Below, in pieces: positions 1-8,478 of a stretch of DNA of 64,000 nt. The stretch spans positions 27,429 through 91,428 of the forward strand of contig VMSV01000150.1 of the NCBI GenBank assembly GCA_013791935.1, read 5' to 3'. The stretch comes from Desulfobacteraceae bacterium. Lineage in GTDB: Bacteria > Desulfobacterota > Desulfobacteria > Desulfobacterales > UBA5616. The translations under genes and the position numbers were made by a program. Below the pieces are notes generated by a model. It had not been told where the DNA came from, did not search any database, and worked only from the letters and a program-made list of their open reading frames with translations. How positions within the stretch are numbered: the stretch's first letter is position 1; every line of letters starts with the position of its first letter.

Positions 1-278
1 ACAATAACCATCCGAATAATATCTACATTGACGCCATCAAACCCAATGGGGACAAATGCAGGGTATGTGACGGTGATCTTAAAACCCGCTCGGATGATCA
101 GGATGAGGACGCCATCAACAAACGTCATGCCATTTATTACGACTCGGAAACCGGGACCCTTGCATCCGCGTATTATTTCAGAGACCTTGCTAAAAATGAA
201 GGTAAAATAAAATATATTACCCTGGATGGAACGCCCGGCGTTAAGGATGTGACCAACGAATTGGTTTCCAAACTTTAA
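1..278 (+). CDS. adk: Adenylate kinase, C-terminal part (cut by window edge)
   Basis: The frame starting at base 3 is open from the left edge to a TAA at 276-278; the ORF track shows another frame here. The 91 visible residues match the LID and CORE end of adenylate kinase (ATP + AMP = 2 ADP, cytoplasm). A CRVC pair lies in the LID, then 'RSDDQDEDAINKR', containing the D-D-x-x-x-A-I-x-x-R pattern that contacts AMP/ATP. A tyrosine-rich stretch and the 'LDGTPGVKDV' helix follow. The Cys pair suggests a zinc-type LID, although only two Cys are visible in this part. The N-terminal P-loop lies outside the window. Identification is by motif only but is specific. Confidence 0.87.
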   Translation, partial: NNHPNNIYIDAIKPNGDKCRVCDGDLKTRSDDQDEDAINKRHAIYYDSETGTLASAYYFRDLAKNEGKIKYITLDGTPGVKDVTNELVSKL

Positions 279-325
279 TCGCAGGTTCTTCACTGTCCAC
301 ATTTTTGCAGTCCAAAACATTTTGT

Positions 326-354
326 TTGCAAATTGATAACGGTTGGGTTATATA
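326..354 (+). promoter_or_regulatory. Putative sigma-70 promoter for rpsU
   Basis: TTGCAA (326-331) and TATATA (349-354) are separated by 17 bases and lie about 75 bases before the rpsU start. The adk-rpsU gap is AT-rich and has no other candidate. This is pattern matching only. Confidence 0.35.
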
Positions 355-429
355 GGCGCACTATTTTAAAGTAATTAAATAACCATTTGACATTACTACA
401 ATGTTGATGTGAAGAAAGGGGCGAGGTTT

Positions 430-636
430 TTGAAAGAAATTCAGGTAAAGGTCCTTGATAACGACCTGGAAAAGGCCATGCGGATTTTAAAGAAGAAAAT
501 TCAGAATGACGGCCTTTTCAAAAGACTAAAACTAAAAAAGAGCTATGAAAAGCCAAGTGAATTCAAGCGAAGAAAACAACGTGAGGCCTTAAGACGTCAG
601 CGAATAACAGCTTCAAGAAGCAAGTTCAAACATTAA
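430..636 (+). CDS. rpsU: 30S ribosomal protein S21
   Basis: Small basic protein of the S21 family, which sits on the 30S platform near the anti-Shine-Dalgarno end of 16S rRNA and helps initiation. The sequence starts 'KEIQVKVLDNDLEKAMRILK' and ends in a Lys/Arg-rich tail (KRRKQREALRRQR), as the family does. The track begins at a GTG at 409. I prefer the TTG at 430 because AAAGGGG lies about nine bases upstream and S21 proteins normally start right at this point. That gives 68 residues, a normal length. A strong intrinsic terminator follows, so the gene is probably a single transcription unit. Confidence 0.92.
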   Translation: MKEIQVKVLDNDLEKAMRILKKKIQNDGLFKRLKLKKSYEKPSEFKRRKQREALRRQRITASRSKFKH

Positions 637-663
637 TGTTTTTTTTCGTTAATTTCATGATAA

Positions 664-697
664 CCCGGCAAGAATTTTCATTCTTGCCGGGTTTTTT
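664..697 (+). terminator. Intrinsic terminator after rpsU
   Basis: A perfect 12-bp stem (CCCGGCAAGAAT / ATTCTTGCCGGG) with a four-base loop is followed directly by six T. It ends only six bases before the folC start codon, so folC must be transcribed by readthrough or from a promoter inside or upstream of this hairpin. Confidence 0.9.
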
Positions 698-703
698 CTC
701 CCT

Positions 704-2008
704 ATGCAGGCAAAAATAGATTACCAGGCGTGCCTGGACGAAATGTTCGGTTTGGCAAGATTCGGGATCGTTCTTGGCTTGGATACCATTCGGAAAATTC
801 TCTCTGAAATCGGCAATCCCCAGGAAGCCTATTCCTGTATTCATATTGCCGGAACCAACGGAAAAGGGTCCATTGCCTCGTCCTTATCCACCATCCTCCT
901 GATGGCCGGGTATAAGGTCGGCCTGTATACCTCCCCTCACCTGGTTCGATTCAATGAAAGAATCTGCATCAACAACATCCCCATATCGGATGAAGAAGTG
1001 GTGGAAAGCTATCTTGAGGTGAAGAACGCAGACACCGGGCCTCGAAAAGCGACTTTTTTTGAGATCACCACAGCCATGGCCCTCTTAAAATTCAAAAAGA
1101 GCAAGGTGGACTGGGCCATCATTGAAACAGGCATGGGAGGCAAACTGGACGCCACCAATGTGCTGTTCCCCAAGGTGAGCATCATTTCAAACATTTCCTT
1201 GGAGCATCAGGACTACCTTGGCAAAACCATCGCCAAAATCGCCGGGGAAAAAGCAGGCATCATCAAACCGAAGGTACCGGTGGTTACAGGGGTCAATCAG
1301 AAATCCGCCGTTGCCATCTTGGAAAAGGTTGCAAAAGAAAATCATGCCCCCCTATATCGTTTGGGAGAGGCCTTTCACATCCGCCGGAACAGAAATCAAA
1401 CCTTTAATTATAATGGTTTAGACCAAAAGGCTGAACATCTGAAAACCAGCCTCGCCGGAAAACATCAGGCGGATAATGCAGCCCTGGTCTTGGCTGCTTG
1501 TGAAGTGTTAAGCCGCGAAGGCGTGCGAATACCTTTTGAAACCATTCGAAACGGCATAGAAAACAACCAATGGCCTGGAAGGCTTGAAGTCGTTTCCCGA
1601 AATCCCCTTGTAATCCTTGACGGGGCGCACAACCTGGCCGCAGCAAAGTTATTGGGCCGATATTTATGCGAACTTCCCGGGCATCCGGATTTAACACTTG
1701 TGATAGGAATTCTGGATGACAAACCCTATGAAGCTATGCTAAGAGAGCTCTTGCCGGTTTGTAAAAAGGTGATCCTCACCAGTCCGAAAATCGATCGGGC
1801 CTTGCCGGTTGAAAAATTGCTCCCGGTTGCAGAGAAACTGCATGGTAAAATTGAAATGATTAAGGATGTCGAAGAAGCGGTTTACCATGCCATGGATCAA
1901 GCAACAGCTGAGGAAGCGGTTTGCATCGCCGGATCATTATACGTGGTGGGAGAAGCCAAGCAAGCCTTGGAAAAAAGAGGGACCCCAGCGTTTAAATTGA
2001 AAACCTGA
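704..2008 (+). CDS. folC: Bifunctional folylpolyglutamate synthase / dihydrofolate synthase
   Basis: Mur-ligase-family enzyme that adds glutamate to dihydropteroate and to folates, using ATP, in the cytoplasm. The 434 residues are typical for FolC. Visible motifs are the P-loop 'GTNGKGS' (around residues 49-55), 'GLYTSPHLVRFNERI', the Mur-type 'ETGMGGKLDATN' and 'EHQDYLG'. The C-terminal domain carries 'WPGRLEVV' and 'LDGAHN'. The ATG lies just after the rpsU terminator and I see no good ribosome-binding site, so translation may be weak. The tRNA-Arg gene begins nine bases after the stop. Confidence 0.93.
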   Translation: MQAKIDYQACLDEMFGLARFGIVLGLDTIRKILSEIGNPQEAYSCIHIAGTNGKGSIASSLSTILLMAGYKVGLYTSPHLVRFNERICINNIPISDEEVVESYLEVKNADTGPRKATFFEITTAMALLKFKKSKVDWAIIETGMGGKLDATNVLFPKVSIISNISLEHQDYLGKTIAKIAGEKAGIIKPKVPVVTGVNQKSAVAILEKVAKENHAPLYRLGEAFHIRRNRNQTFNYNGLDQKAEHLKTSLAGKHQADNAALVLAACEVLSREGVRIPFETIRNGIENNQWPGRLEVVSRNPLVILDGAHNLAAAKLLGRYLCELPGHPDLTLVIGILDDKPYEAMLRELLPVCKKVILTSPKIDRALPVEKLLPVAEKLHGKIEMIKDVEEAVYHAMDQATAEEAVCIAGSLYVVGEAKQALEKRGTPAFKLKT

Positions 2009-2017
2009 AACATTTAT

Positions 2018-2093
2018 GCGCCCGTAGCCCAGGGGATAGGGCGTCAGCCTCCGGAGCTGGAGATCGCAGGTTCGAATCCTGCCGGGCGCACCA
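2018..2093 (+). tRNA. tRNA-Arg (anticodon CCG)
   Basis: Full cloverleaf: acceptor GCGCCCG (2018-2024) pairs with CGGGCGC (2083-2089), discriminator A, and an encoded CCA (2091-2093). The D-arm has GCCC...GGGC. The anticodon loop is CTCCGGA with anticodon CCG on a TCAGC/GCTGG stem. The T-loop is TTCGAAT. It decodes CGG. A terminator follows at once. Confidence 0.96.
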
Positions 2094-2104
2094 TCCAACT
2101 CATC

Positions 2105-2137
2105 AAGGACTTAAAACAATTTTTAAGTCCTTTTTTT
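2105..2137 (+). terminator. Intrinsic terminator after tRNA-Arg
   Basis: A 12-bp perfect stem (AAGGACTTAAAA / TTTTAAGTCCTT) with loop CAAT runs into a T tract at 2131-2137. Confidence 0.9.
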
Positions 2138-2431
2138 ATTGATAAAACCCCCCATGTTCCAGTACCCAACGTCTGCGTTGTAATCGCAAGCATTGATTCA
2201 AAGGCAGAAACAACGACATCATCTTGACGATTTTCGTTTTGCGTGTTTTGTCGAAGGCAGCCGATAAAACAAATCCATTGAGGATTTCATTAATAATTAA
2301 TGAAATCAATAAATTTGTCGATAAACTCAGATATGTTGAAGATGAAGTTGCACTTCTTATTGGAGCTACCTGAAATTTACATGGGATTGAAGATCAACAC
2401 CTTTTAATTTGGATGCATGGAGGAATCAACA
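2138..2431. other. Intergenic region before the chemoreceptor gene
   Basis: About 290 bases without a convincing gene. One plus-strand frame is open from after a TGA at 2194 to a TGA at 2371 and reads like protein near its end (NPLRISLIINEINKFVDKL), but it has no ATG or ribosome-binding site. It may be the tail of a lost gene. The region also holds a perfect palindrome at 2283-2307. The promoter of the chemoreceptor gene must lie here; I could not fix it. Confidence 0.4.
2283..2307. repeat. Perfect 25-bp palindrome
   Basis: GATTTCATTAAT and its exact complement ATTAATGAAATC are separated by one A. It lies 125 bases before the chemoreceptor start. The arms are AT-rich and no T tract follows, so it looks more like a protein-binding site than a terminator. 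Confidence 0.6.
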
Positions 2432-3871
2432 ATGAATAAAATGAAACTTGACGTGAAACTAATCGGCAGCTTTCTCTTCGTGGGAGTTATCATATTAATT
2501 GTTGGCTCCATCGGTTGGCACGGTCTTCGTTCCCAAAGCGAATCCTTCAACCAAATGAATTACTTGGAACATATCAACGTTCAAATACTGCAACGGGAGA
2601 TCGATCATCTCAATTGGGCGAGCAAAGTAGGACGATTCCAAAGCGATGAAAACTTGAAAGAATTGAGTGTTGAAAAAGACCCGCATAAGTGTGCTTTCGG
2701 GAAATGGTATTTCAGCGAAGACAGACTCAAAGCGGAAAACAATGTTCCGGAAATCAAAGAGTTGCTTCTTAAAATTGAAGGCCCCCATAGCAGCCTCCAT
2801 AAATCAGCAATAGATTTGGAAGAAATACTTCAGAAAGGCAAGGAATTTCACCAGGAAGCCACTCAGTATTATAGGACCGAAACCTCCCGGCATTTAGCAG
2901 ACGTTCAGGGCCTCCTGAAAGAAATCAGGCCGATCGTGGATGAACATGTTGAACTCCAATTAATGGCCAGCCAGGTTCAGTCCCGCCAAACAACAATGCT
3001 CTCCTTGATCTTCATGGTGGCAGGGACCCTTCTTGCTGTGATTATGGGTATCTTTATTAGCCGATCCATTACAAAACCCATTCATCGCGTGGTTTCCGGT
3101 TTAACTGAAGGAGCCGAACAACTGGCTTCCGCATCAGGACAGATATCTTCATCAAGCCAGTCTTTGGCGGAAGGGGCATCCGAGCAAGCGTCTTCCATTC
3201 AGGAAACCTCTGCATCACTTGAAGAGATGTCATCCATGACCAAACAGAATGCCGATCATTCATCCCAGGCCGATAACCTGATGAAAGAAGCAAAGCAGGT
3301 GGTTTCAACCGCAAACGAATCCATGGGCCAATTGATCAACTCCATGGATGATATTTCAAAGTCAAGCGAAGAGATCTCAAAAATCATAAAGACCATCGAT
3401 GAGATCGCATTCCAGACGAATCTACTGGCATTGAACGCTGCGGTCGAGGCAGCCCGGGCCGGTGAATCCGGAGCAGGATTTGCCGTGGTGGCCGATGAAG
3501 TTCGAAATCTTGCCATGAGGGCTTCGGATGCGGCCAAAAATACAGCAAACCTGATCGCGGGCACCGTCAAAAAGGTGAAAGACGGATCACAACTGGTGGC
3601 CCTAACCAACGAAGCATTCAGTGGCGTAGCCAGGAGCACCTTGAGGGTCGGAAACCTTGTAGAAGAAATTGCGGCTGCCTCGAATGAGCAGTCCCAGGGC
3701 ATCGTTGAGATCAGCAATGCAGTGGCTGAGATGGACAAGGTGGTTCAGCAGAATGCCGCCAGTGCCGAAGAATCGGCATCAGCCTCTGAACAAATGAATG
3801 CTCAGGCAGAACAAATGAAGCAGTATGTGGAAGAACTGGCAATGGTGATCGGAACCACTGGAAAAGGGTAA
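2432..3871 (+). CDS. Methyl-accepting chemotaxis protein with periplasmic CZB domain
   Basis: Inner-membrane chemoreceptor of 479 residues. TM1 is at about 11-29 and TM2 at about 190-212. Between them is a chemoreceptor zinc-binding (CZB) type domain with the full ligand set: H59 in 'IDHLNW', C87 in 'HKCAFGKW' and two His in '[10 protein letters not shown]'. The cytoplasmic part has a short HAMP-like start ([10 protein letters not shown]), long Ser/Glu/Gln-rich methylation helices and the CheA/CheW-contact hairpin '[20 protein letters not shown]'. The tracked ATG at 2417 is part of the GGAGG ribosome-binding site; the ATG at 2432 is the better start. CZB domains are usually cytoplasmic, so a periplasmic one may sense external zinc or an oxidant. 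No che genes are nearby. Confidence 0.9.
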   Translation: MNKMKLDVKLIGSFLFVGVIILIVGSIGWHGLRSQSESFNQMNYLEHINVQILQREIDHLNWASKVGRFQSDENLKELSVEKDPHKCAFGKWYFSEDRLKAENNVPEIKELLLKIEGPHSSLHKSAIDLEEILQKGKEFHQEATQYYRTETSRHLADVQGLLKEIRPIVDEHVELQLMASQVQSRQTTMLSLIFMVAGTLLAVIMGIFISRSITKPIHRVVSGLTEGAEQLASASGQISSSSQSLAEGASEQASSIQETSASLEEMSSMTKQNADHSSQADNLMKEAKQVVSTANESMGQLINSMDDISKSSEEISKIIKTIDEIAFQTNLLALNAAVEAARAGESGAGFAVVADEVRNLAMRASDAAKNTANLIAGTVKKVKDGSQLVALTNEAFSGVARSTLRVGNLVEEIAAASNEQSQGIVEISNAVAEMDKVVQQNAASAEESASASEQMNAQAEQMKQYVEELAMVIGTTGKG

Positions 3872-3988
3872 TTCTGGCCGAATCTTCATGTCCCCCGGGG
3901 GGGGATCAAAATAATTTGCCCGTCTGTTTGGGATATGCCTGTTTTTTTTGGATCATGGACTTTAACATTTTCTTAAGAAAAAATACTT

Positions 3989-4594
3989 TCACGAACAAAG
4001 CCGGTGCACGAATATCGTCACCAACACGGCCAGAAACTCAAATTCAAGAAAGCATGTGGCGTTACGATCAAAAAGGAGGGTTGCCCTGACGGGGAATTCA
4101 TCATCCCGTTCATAAAAAATCAACTGAACGGGGATGTGGGGCAGCAACTCAAAAATGAGGCTGACGCTGCCCATACCCGCCTCTCCACCCACTCGGCCCC
4201 CGGCTCTTTCCGCAATAGCCAAGAGCTCCGGCACACGGCCTTCAAACCGCTTGACGACGGGATGTTCCAAGGCACTGGCCGAATACCCGCCTTGTTTAAA
4301 CAGGGGGCCTGCAAGCGTGGCAAAAGTCACAAATTGGCCTGCGGCCTTTGCCTTGCACGCCTGCTTCAAATAATGGATCAAACCACTGCCGATGGACTCA
4401 TAAAATTTCTGGCCATCTGCCCGACGAACTCCCTGACTGGACACTTTGTAGATAAACCCCATGAAAGGAATTTCCGCTTCTGCCCAGGCATTGAATACCA
4501 GCTCCAGTTCCGCACATGACCCGGCAATGTCGATTTTTGCCAGGTCCTTTAGCAAGTCCCGGTAGATCTTTTTATATCCTTCTTCCTGTTCCAT
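3989..4594 (-). CDS. DUF3786 family protein
   Basis: Cytoplasmic protein of 201 residues matching DUF3786, found mainly in anaerobes and often near corrinoid or Fe-S enzymes. Its function is not established. The recognisable part is the second half: 'GSVSLIFELLPHIPVQLIFYERDDEFPVRATLLFDRNA', where the family pattern is hydrophobic-x-P-x-P then (E/W)xxDxEFPA and LFD. No signal peptide or membrane segment is seen. It lies 23 bases downstream of the SDR gene on the same strand, so it is probably the last gene of the redox run. The C-terminal tail (VLVTIFVHRLCS) is unusually hydrophobic and may be a late extension. Confidence 0.75.
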   Translation of the reverse strand: MEQEEGYKKIYRDLLKDLAKIDIAGSCAELELVFNAWAEAEIPFMGFIYKVSSQGVRRADGQKFYESIGSGLIHYLKQACKAKAAGQFVTFATLAGPLFKQGGYSASALEHPVVKRFEGRVPELLAIAERAGGRVGGEAGMGSVSLIFELLPHIPVQLIFYERDDEFPVRATLLFDRNATCFLEFEFLAVLVTIFVHRLCS

Positions 4595-4617
4595 TGCTCC
4601 TTTTCAGCAAATATATT

Positions 4618-5403
4618 TCAGCTCATGAAAAAACCACCGTCAATGAGAAACTGCGTACCCGTGTGGTATTGGCTGGCATCGCTCATGAGATAAACCGCAA
4701 TCCCACCGAAATCGTCTCCCGTGCCCCATCGCCGGATGGGAAGCCTTGGCCAAATGGCTTCCACGAATCTTTTATCATTCTCATACCGTTGCTCGGTCAT
4801 GGGGGTTTCAATATGCCCTGGAAGAATGGAGTTTGCCGTGATCTTGTACCGGCCCAACTCAACCGCCAGGGCCTGCATGATGGAAATCAACGCCCCTTTG
4901 GTGCCGGAATAGGCCTCACCTAAAGGTTGTCCGGCGATGGCGGCCAGACTGGATGTGGCGATGAGACGCCCGCCGGCATCTCCGTCTTCAGCCCGTTTCA
5001 CCATGTGACGGGCCGCGGCCCGTAAGGTATAAAAAGCCCCATCCAGGTTCACGCTCATCACCCGCCGCCAATCCGCATCACTCATTTCCACGAACCGTTT
5101 ACCGAAACCCATCCCGGCATTGGCAAAACAGGTGTCCACCCGGCCGTGGTCTTTCAAAACCTTCTCAAACGCAGAATCCACGGCTGAAGAATCCGAGACA
5201 TCCACGATGTGGCTGGTAATTTTAGGGCCGTATGTTTCAAGGACCTCTTTGGCCGTCCGGTTTTTATCCGGGTTGGTTCCCCAGATGGATACATCTGCTC
5301 CGGCTGCGGCCACGGCCTTGGCCATTCCCAAACCAATCCCTGAATTGCCTCCGGTGATCAAAGCTGTTTTTCCTGAAAGATCAAAAGGTGTATAAGTCAT
5401 CAT
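4618..5403 (-). CDS. SDR-family NAD(P)-dependent oxidoreductase
   Basis: Classical short-chain dehydrogenase/reductase of 261 residues. The cofactor motif is 'TGGNSGIG' near residue 17, 'NAG' near 95, and the active site is a Ser in 'ATSSLAAIAG' followed by Y-x-x-x-K in 'YSGTKGA'. 'ILPGHIETPM' and 'IDGG' complete the fold. Substrate cannot be told. The start ATG overlaps the stop of the RNase H-like gene (ATGA), showing tight coupling in the minus-strand operon. It resembles gluconate 5-dehydrogenase or 3-oxoacyl reductase types, but many SDRs do. Confidence 0.9.
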   Translation of the reverse strand: MMTYTPFDLSGKTALITGGNSGIGLGMAKAVAAAGADVSIWGTNPDKNRTAKEVLETYGPKITSHIVDVSDSSAVDSAFEKVLKDHGRVDTCFANAGMGFGKRFVEMSDADWRRVMSVNLDGAFYTLRAAARHMVKRAEDGDAGGRLIATSSLAAIAGQPLGEAYSGTKGALISIMQALAVELGRYKITANSILPGHIETPMTEQRYENDKRFVEAIWPRLPIRRWGTGDDFGGIAVYLMSDASQYHTGTQFLIDGGFFMS

Positions 5404-5906
5404 TTTTCCATTTCTTTTAAGAGATTATCAGCATAATGGCTTCTCAGCGCAGCCCTTGAAGCTCTGTCCACCAATGAAAAAAGTTTATCAATATCATTTT
5501 TTTGATTCGACACCTGATGTCCACGCACTTTAACAAATTCGCAATTCAATTCATCGGATATTTTAAAAAACGCCTGATACAATTCAAAATTGTTCAGACG
5601 TTTTTTATTCCTTCCGCGATAATCATTTTCCTCAAACCGCACTCGTCTTTCTTTTAACCCCAGTATGTTTTGTGAATCCGTATAAACGATAATTTTTTGC
5701 TCCGATACCTGAATATCGGTTAGCGCCCATAACACCGTCTGCAGTTCCAATTTCGTTGAAGATGTAGGATTAAATTGTTTAAGTTTCACCCGGTCTTTCA
5801 ATACCTCCAACGAGAGCCCGGGTTCGGAAACAGCAAGATAAGCTCCATACCCGATTTTTGAGAGGGGTTCCACACTTCCATCTGTAAGCAGTATCAGTTC
5901 ATTCAT
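5400..5906 (-). CDS. RNase H-like domain protein
   Basis: 168-residue protein with the RNase HI fold signature. It has 'LLTDGS' (first Asp) near residue 8, Glu in 'STKLELQTVLWAL', 'YTDSQN' (third acid), and a late 'VRGHQ..NQKNDIDKLFSLVDRASR' that supplies the His loop and final Asp. RNase HI cuts RNA in RNA:DNA hybrids. This member is divergent, and the context (redox genes) gives no hint of its substrate. It starts about 80 bases after the aldo/keto reductase gene and its stop overlaps the next start by four bases, so it is co-transcribed. It could be catalytically active, since all four acidic positions appear present. Confidence 0.75.
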   Translation of the reverse strand: MNELILLTDGSVEPLSKIGYGAYLAVSEPGLSLEVLKDRVKLKQFNPTSSTKLELQTVLWALTDIQVSEQKIIVYTDSQNILGLKERRVRFEENDYRGRNKKRLNNFELYQAFFKISDELNCEFVKVRGHQVSNQKNDIDKLFSLVDRASRAALRSHYADNLLKEMEK

Positions 5907-5982
5907 TTTCTAATTCGCGGAAGGGACCTCCCGGCAACACGCTTTGGCTTTAATGAAAATCCATGTGGATATTTTTGAAAAA

Positions 5983-7131
5983 TTAAGCCTTGGGTTTCGG
6001 ACCCAGCCAGCCGTGAACCTTGGCCAGTGCTTCGGGAATATCAAAATCCTGGGGGCATATTTCTCCACATTCACCGCATTGAACACATTTATCCGCCTGG
6101 GATTCCTGGGGCAGCTGACGGTAATAGAACCGGGCCATCCGATGTTCATCATACATATAGCCGTTATTGTAAATTGATAAAATCCCCGGGATATCCACAT
6201 CATTGGGACAGGGCATGCAATACCGGCAACCTGTACAGGGAATCGGGCAGGAGGTGATATACTCCTCCCGAACCCGGTCGATGATGGCCAGATCTTCCAT
6301 GGATAGGCTGTCCTGGCCGGATCGGTCTGCACTGGCAAGATTCTCCGTGACCTGGGTCATGGTGCTCATACCGCTTAAGACAACGGACACCTCGGGATGA
6401 TTCCACACCCATTGAAGCGCCCAATCCGCCTGGCTGCGTTGGGTCTTACTCCCTGCATAGGCTTTTTCCACACTTTCCGGGGGTTTTTTGGCCAGGGCAC
6501 CGCCACGAAGCGGTTCCATGATAACAATACCGAGTCCCTTTCCGGCCGCATACTGAAGCCCTTCAGTTCCAGCCTGATACTCGGTATCCATAAAATTATA
6601 CTGAATCTGACAAAAAGTCCACTGGTCATAGGCATCGATGATTTCTTTAAACACATCCAACGTGTCGTGGAATGAAAACCCAAGATCCCGGATACGTCCG
6701 TCGGCCTTGGCTTTTTCGGACCAGTCCAGCACCCCCAGGTCCCTTAGTTTCGGCCATGAAGTTTTGTTGATCCCGTGGAGAAGGTAAAAATCAATGTGAT
6801 CCGTGTTCAGTTTTTTAAGCTGCTCGTTTAGCAGTCTGTCGAAATCAGCAGCGGTTTGAACGGCATGGGGGAAGAGTTTGGTAGCCAGGCGCACTTTGTT
6901 GCGATAGCCGTCGCCCAGGGCTTTTCCCACCAGCACTTCACTGTTTCCGCCATGGTACCCGTAGGCGGTATCCACATAATTCACCCCGTTGTCGATGGCG
7001 GTGCGAATCATTTGAATCGCCTCCGGCTCGATGATTTTTCCTTGATCGTTGTCAAGGACGGGCAGCCGCATGGCGCCAAACCCCAGGACCGATACCTCCC
7101 AGTCCAGTTTCCCGAATTTGCGGAATTTCAT
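5983..7131 (-). CDS. Aldo/keto reductase with C-terminal [4Fe-4S] domain
   Basis: 382 residues. The N-terminal about 280 form an aldo/keto reductase TIM barrel: 'LGFGAMRLP', 'VDTAYGYHGGNSE' (catalytic Asp and Tyr), a Lys in 'LATKLF' and 'FYLLHG' (catalytic His). The C-terminal extension carries ferredoxin-like Cys: 'CPIPCTGCRYCMPCP' and 'CVQCGECGEICP'. This AKR/ferredoxin fusion is common in anaerobes. The ferredoxin part probably feeds electrons to or from the reductase or links it to a ferredoxin pool. It is transcribed with the nitroreductases upstream (12-base gap). Confidence 0.93.
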   Translation of the reverse strand: MKFRKFGKLDWEVSVLGFGAMRLPVLDNDQGKIIEPEAIQMIRTAIDNGVNYVDTAYGYHGGNSEVLVGKALGDGYRNKVRLATKLFPHAVQTAADFDRLLNEQLKKLNTDHIDFYLLHGINKTSWPKLRDLGVLDWSEKAKADGRIRDLGFSFHDTLDVFKEIIDAYDQWTFCQIQYNFMDTEYQAGTEGLQYAAGKGLGIVIMEPLRGGALAKKPPESVEKAYAGSKTQRSQADWALQWVWNHPEVSVVLSGMSTMTQVTENLASADRSGQDSLSMEDLAIIDRVREEYITSCPIPCTGCRYCMPCPNDVDIPGILSIYNNGYMYDEHRMARFYYRQLPQESQADKCVQCGECGEICPQDFDIPEALAKVHGWLGPKPKA

Positions 7132-7143
7132 ATGACCTCCTTC

Positions 7144-7719
7144 TTATTCTATAATTTTTAGAATGGTCGGTTCTTTTCGATCTCTCATGGGGGGTATTTT
7201 CCCATCTTTCGCATAACCGATGATAATCGGTGCGATGAGATGATGGCCTTCCGGAAGCCCCATTTCTTTTAAAACCGCCTTGTCCCGCACGCCCCCCCCC
7301 ATGCCGATCCAGCAGGTCCCCAATCCCTTGTTTGTCGCCGAGAGCATAAAATAGGCGGCAAGTATCCCCACATCCTCACGAATCGTACTGACGTTGGTGG
7401 GACCGGTGATATAAACCAGGCAAGGGGCATCAAAAAAGCAATTAACCTCTTTCCTGTTTTCCAGCCCCTTGGCATACTCTTTCAGGGGGGAATCCGGATT
7501 GCGTTTTACACTGTCGATAAATCCCTGGCGACTGATATCCGACAGCTTTTTCATGAATTCCGCGTTGGTGATGATGATGAAATTCCAGGCTTGTTTATTG
7601 CTGGCATTGGGTGCTTTGATGCTGTCTTGAATAATCTCTTTGATCAGTGCAACAGGCACGGGTTTGTCCTCAAAATTTCTTATGGACCGTCTTTTTTCCA
7701 ACAACTCTATAAAATCCAT
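7144..7719 (-). CDS. Nitroreductase family protein
   Basis: FMN-dependent nitroreductase-fold protein of 191 residues. FMN-contact motifs are 'EKRRSIRNFEDKPV' at the N-terminus, 'APNASNKQAWNF' near residue 37 and 'GLGTCWIGMGGG' near 130. Members reduce nitro groups, quinones, flavins or enones with NAD(P)H. The true substrate is unknown. It is the first of four nitroreductases in this run, 14 bases from the next, and likely forms homo- or heterodimers. No unusual residues seen. Confidence 0.92.
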   Translation of the reverse strand: MDFIELLEKRRSIRNFEDKPVPVALIKEIIQDSIKAPNASNKQAWNFIIITNAEFMKKLSDISRQGFIDSVKRNPDSPLKEYAKGLENRKEVNCFFDAPCLVYITGPTNVSTIREDVGILAAYFMLSATNKGLGTCWIGMGGGVRDKAVLKEMGLPEGHHLIAPIIIGYAKDGKIPPMRDRKEPTILKIIE

Positions 7720-7733
7720 TCGTTTACTCCTTA

Positions 7734-8387
7734 TTATGATCTGTAAGTGACAATTTCCTCAAAAGGAAGACGGGGCATAATCAATTTATTGATGGCTGAG
7801 TTTTTATCAGGATAGCCCAAAGATATTGTGGTGACCAACTCCACATCATCGGGTATATTCAGCACTTGGATGATCTTATCTTTGAACGCCATGGGCATGC
7901 CCAGCCAGCAGGTGGCTAATCCTTCCGCATGCGCGGCTAAAAGGATATTTTGAACTGCCGCACCGATGCTTTGATGGGAAGAACCTCCCATTTGCTTTGG
8001 TGTAGCCACGATAATGACCACGGGTGCCTGGTAGAACCGGATACTTCCATAGCGAATAAATTTCGCGCCCTCTTCACTCGTTCTTCTGATGCCCACTTCA
8101 GCCGTATTATTTTCGGTCATGGCCGCTCTGATTTGATCCACCCGCTCAACGAGTTGATCATAGGCGTCCATGGACGGGGCTTCAGGGCCGGACGCATGAA
8201 TCATCGCCTGGATGAGTTCATCCCGCTTTTTCCCCGAAGCCACATAGAATCGCCAGGGTTGAGTGTTACTTCCCGAAGGTGCCCATATAGGTGCCATCAT
8301 AATTTTATTGATTAAATCGGGAGGCACTGGATCTTTCAGGTATTTTCTTATGCTTCGTCTGGTCAACAGAGCATCGTAAGTCTCCAT
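7734..8387 (-). CDS. Nitroreductase family protein
   Basis: 217-residue FMN-binding nitroreductase, distinct from its neighbour. It has 'TRRSIRKYLKDPVPP', 'WAPSGSNTQPWRFYV' and 'GLATCWLGMPMAF'. The longer middle section ('YDQLVERVDQIRAAMTEN') is typical of the group that includes NfnB-like enzymes. A ribosome-binding site (GGAGGAACAG) precedes the ATG. It sits between two other nitroreductases in the same operon, suggesting that several related electrophilic substrates or a multienzyme reduction are served. Substrate unknown. Confidence 0.92.
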   Translation of the reverse strand: METYDALLTRRSIRKYLKDPVPPDLINKIMMAPIWAPSGSNTQPWRFYVASGKKRDELIQAMIHASGPEAPSMDAYDQLVERVDQIRAAMTENNTAEVGIRRTSEEGAKFIRYGSIRFYQAPVVIIVATPKQMGGSSHQSIGAAVQNILLAAHAEGLATCWLGMPMAFKDKIIQVLNIPDDVELVTTISLGYPDKNSAINKLIMPRLPFEEIVTYRS

Positions 8388-8478
8388 TTTCTGTTCCTCC
8401 TTAAATTAACCATTTAAGAAAAGGGAAGGCGCATCGTGCCAATCAATTTCTTTCCTGCTGCCCGCCACCAAAAGGCTT

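Noticed and set aside
28-210. Track ORF at the left edge
   Set aside because: It is a shadow frame; the frame starting at base 3 encodes the adenylate kinase C-terminus.
2371-2431. TGA at 2371 read through as selenocysteine
   Set aside because: The frame stays open to 2431, but there is no family match, no start codon and no SECIS-like hairpin, unlike the arsS case.
3893-3905. C-run/G-run as a terminator after the chemoreceptor
   Set aside because: The run of C followed by G can fold, but no T tract follows directly and the loop is too short.
4004-4519. Long plus-strand ORF opposite the DUF3786 gene
   Set aside because: Shadow of the minus-strand gene; it lacks family features and a ribosome-binding site.
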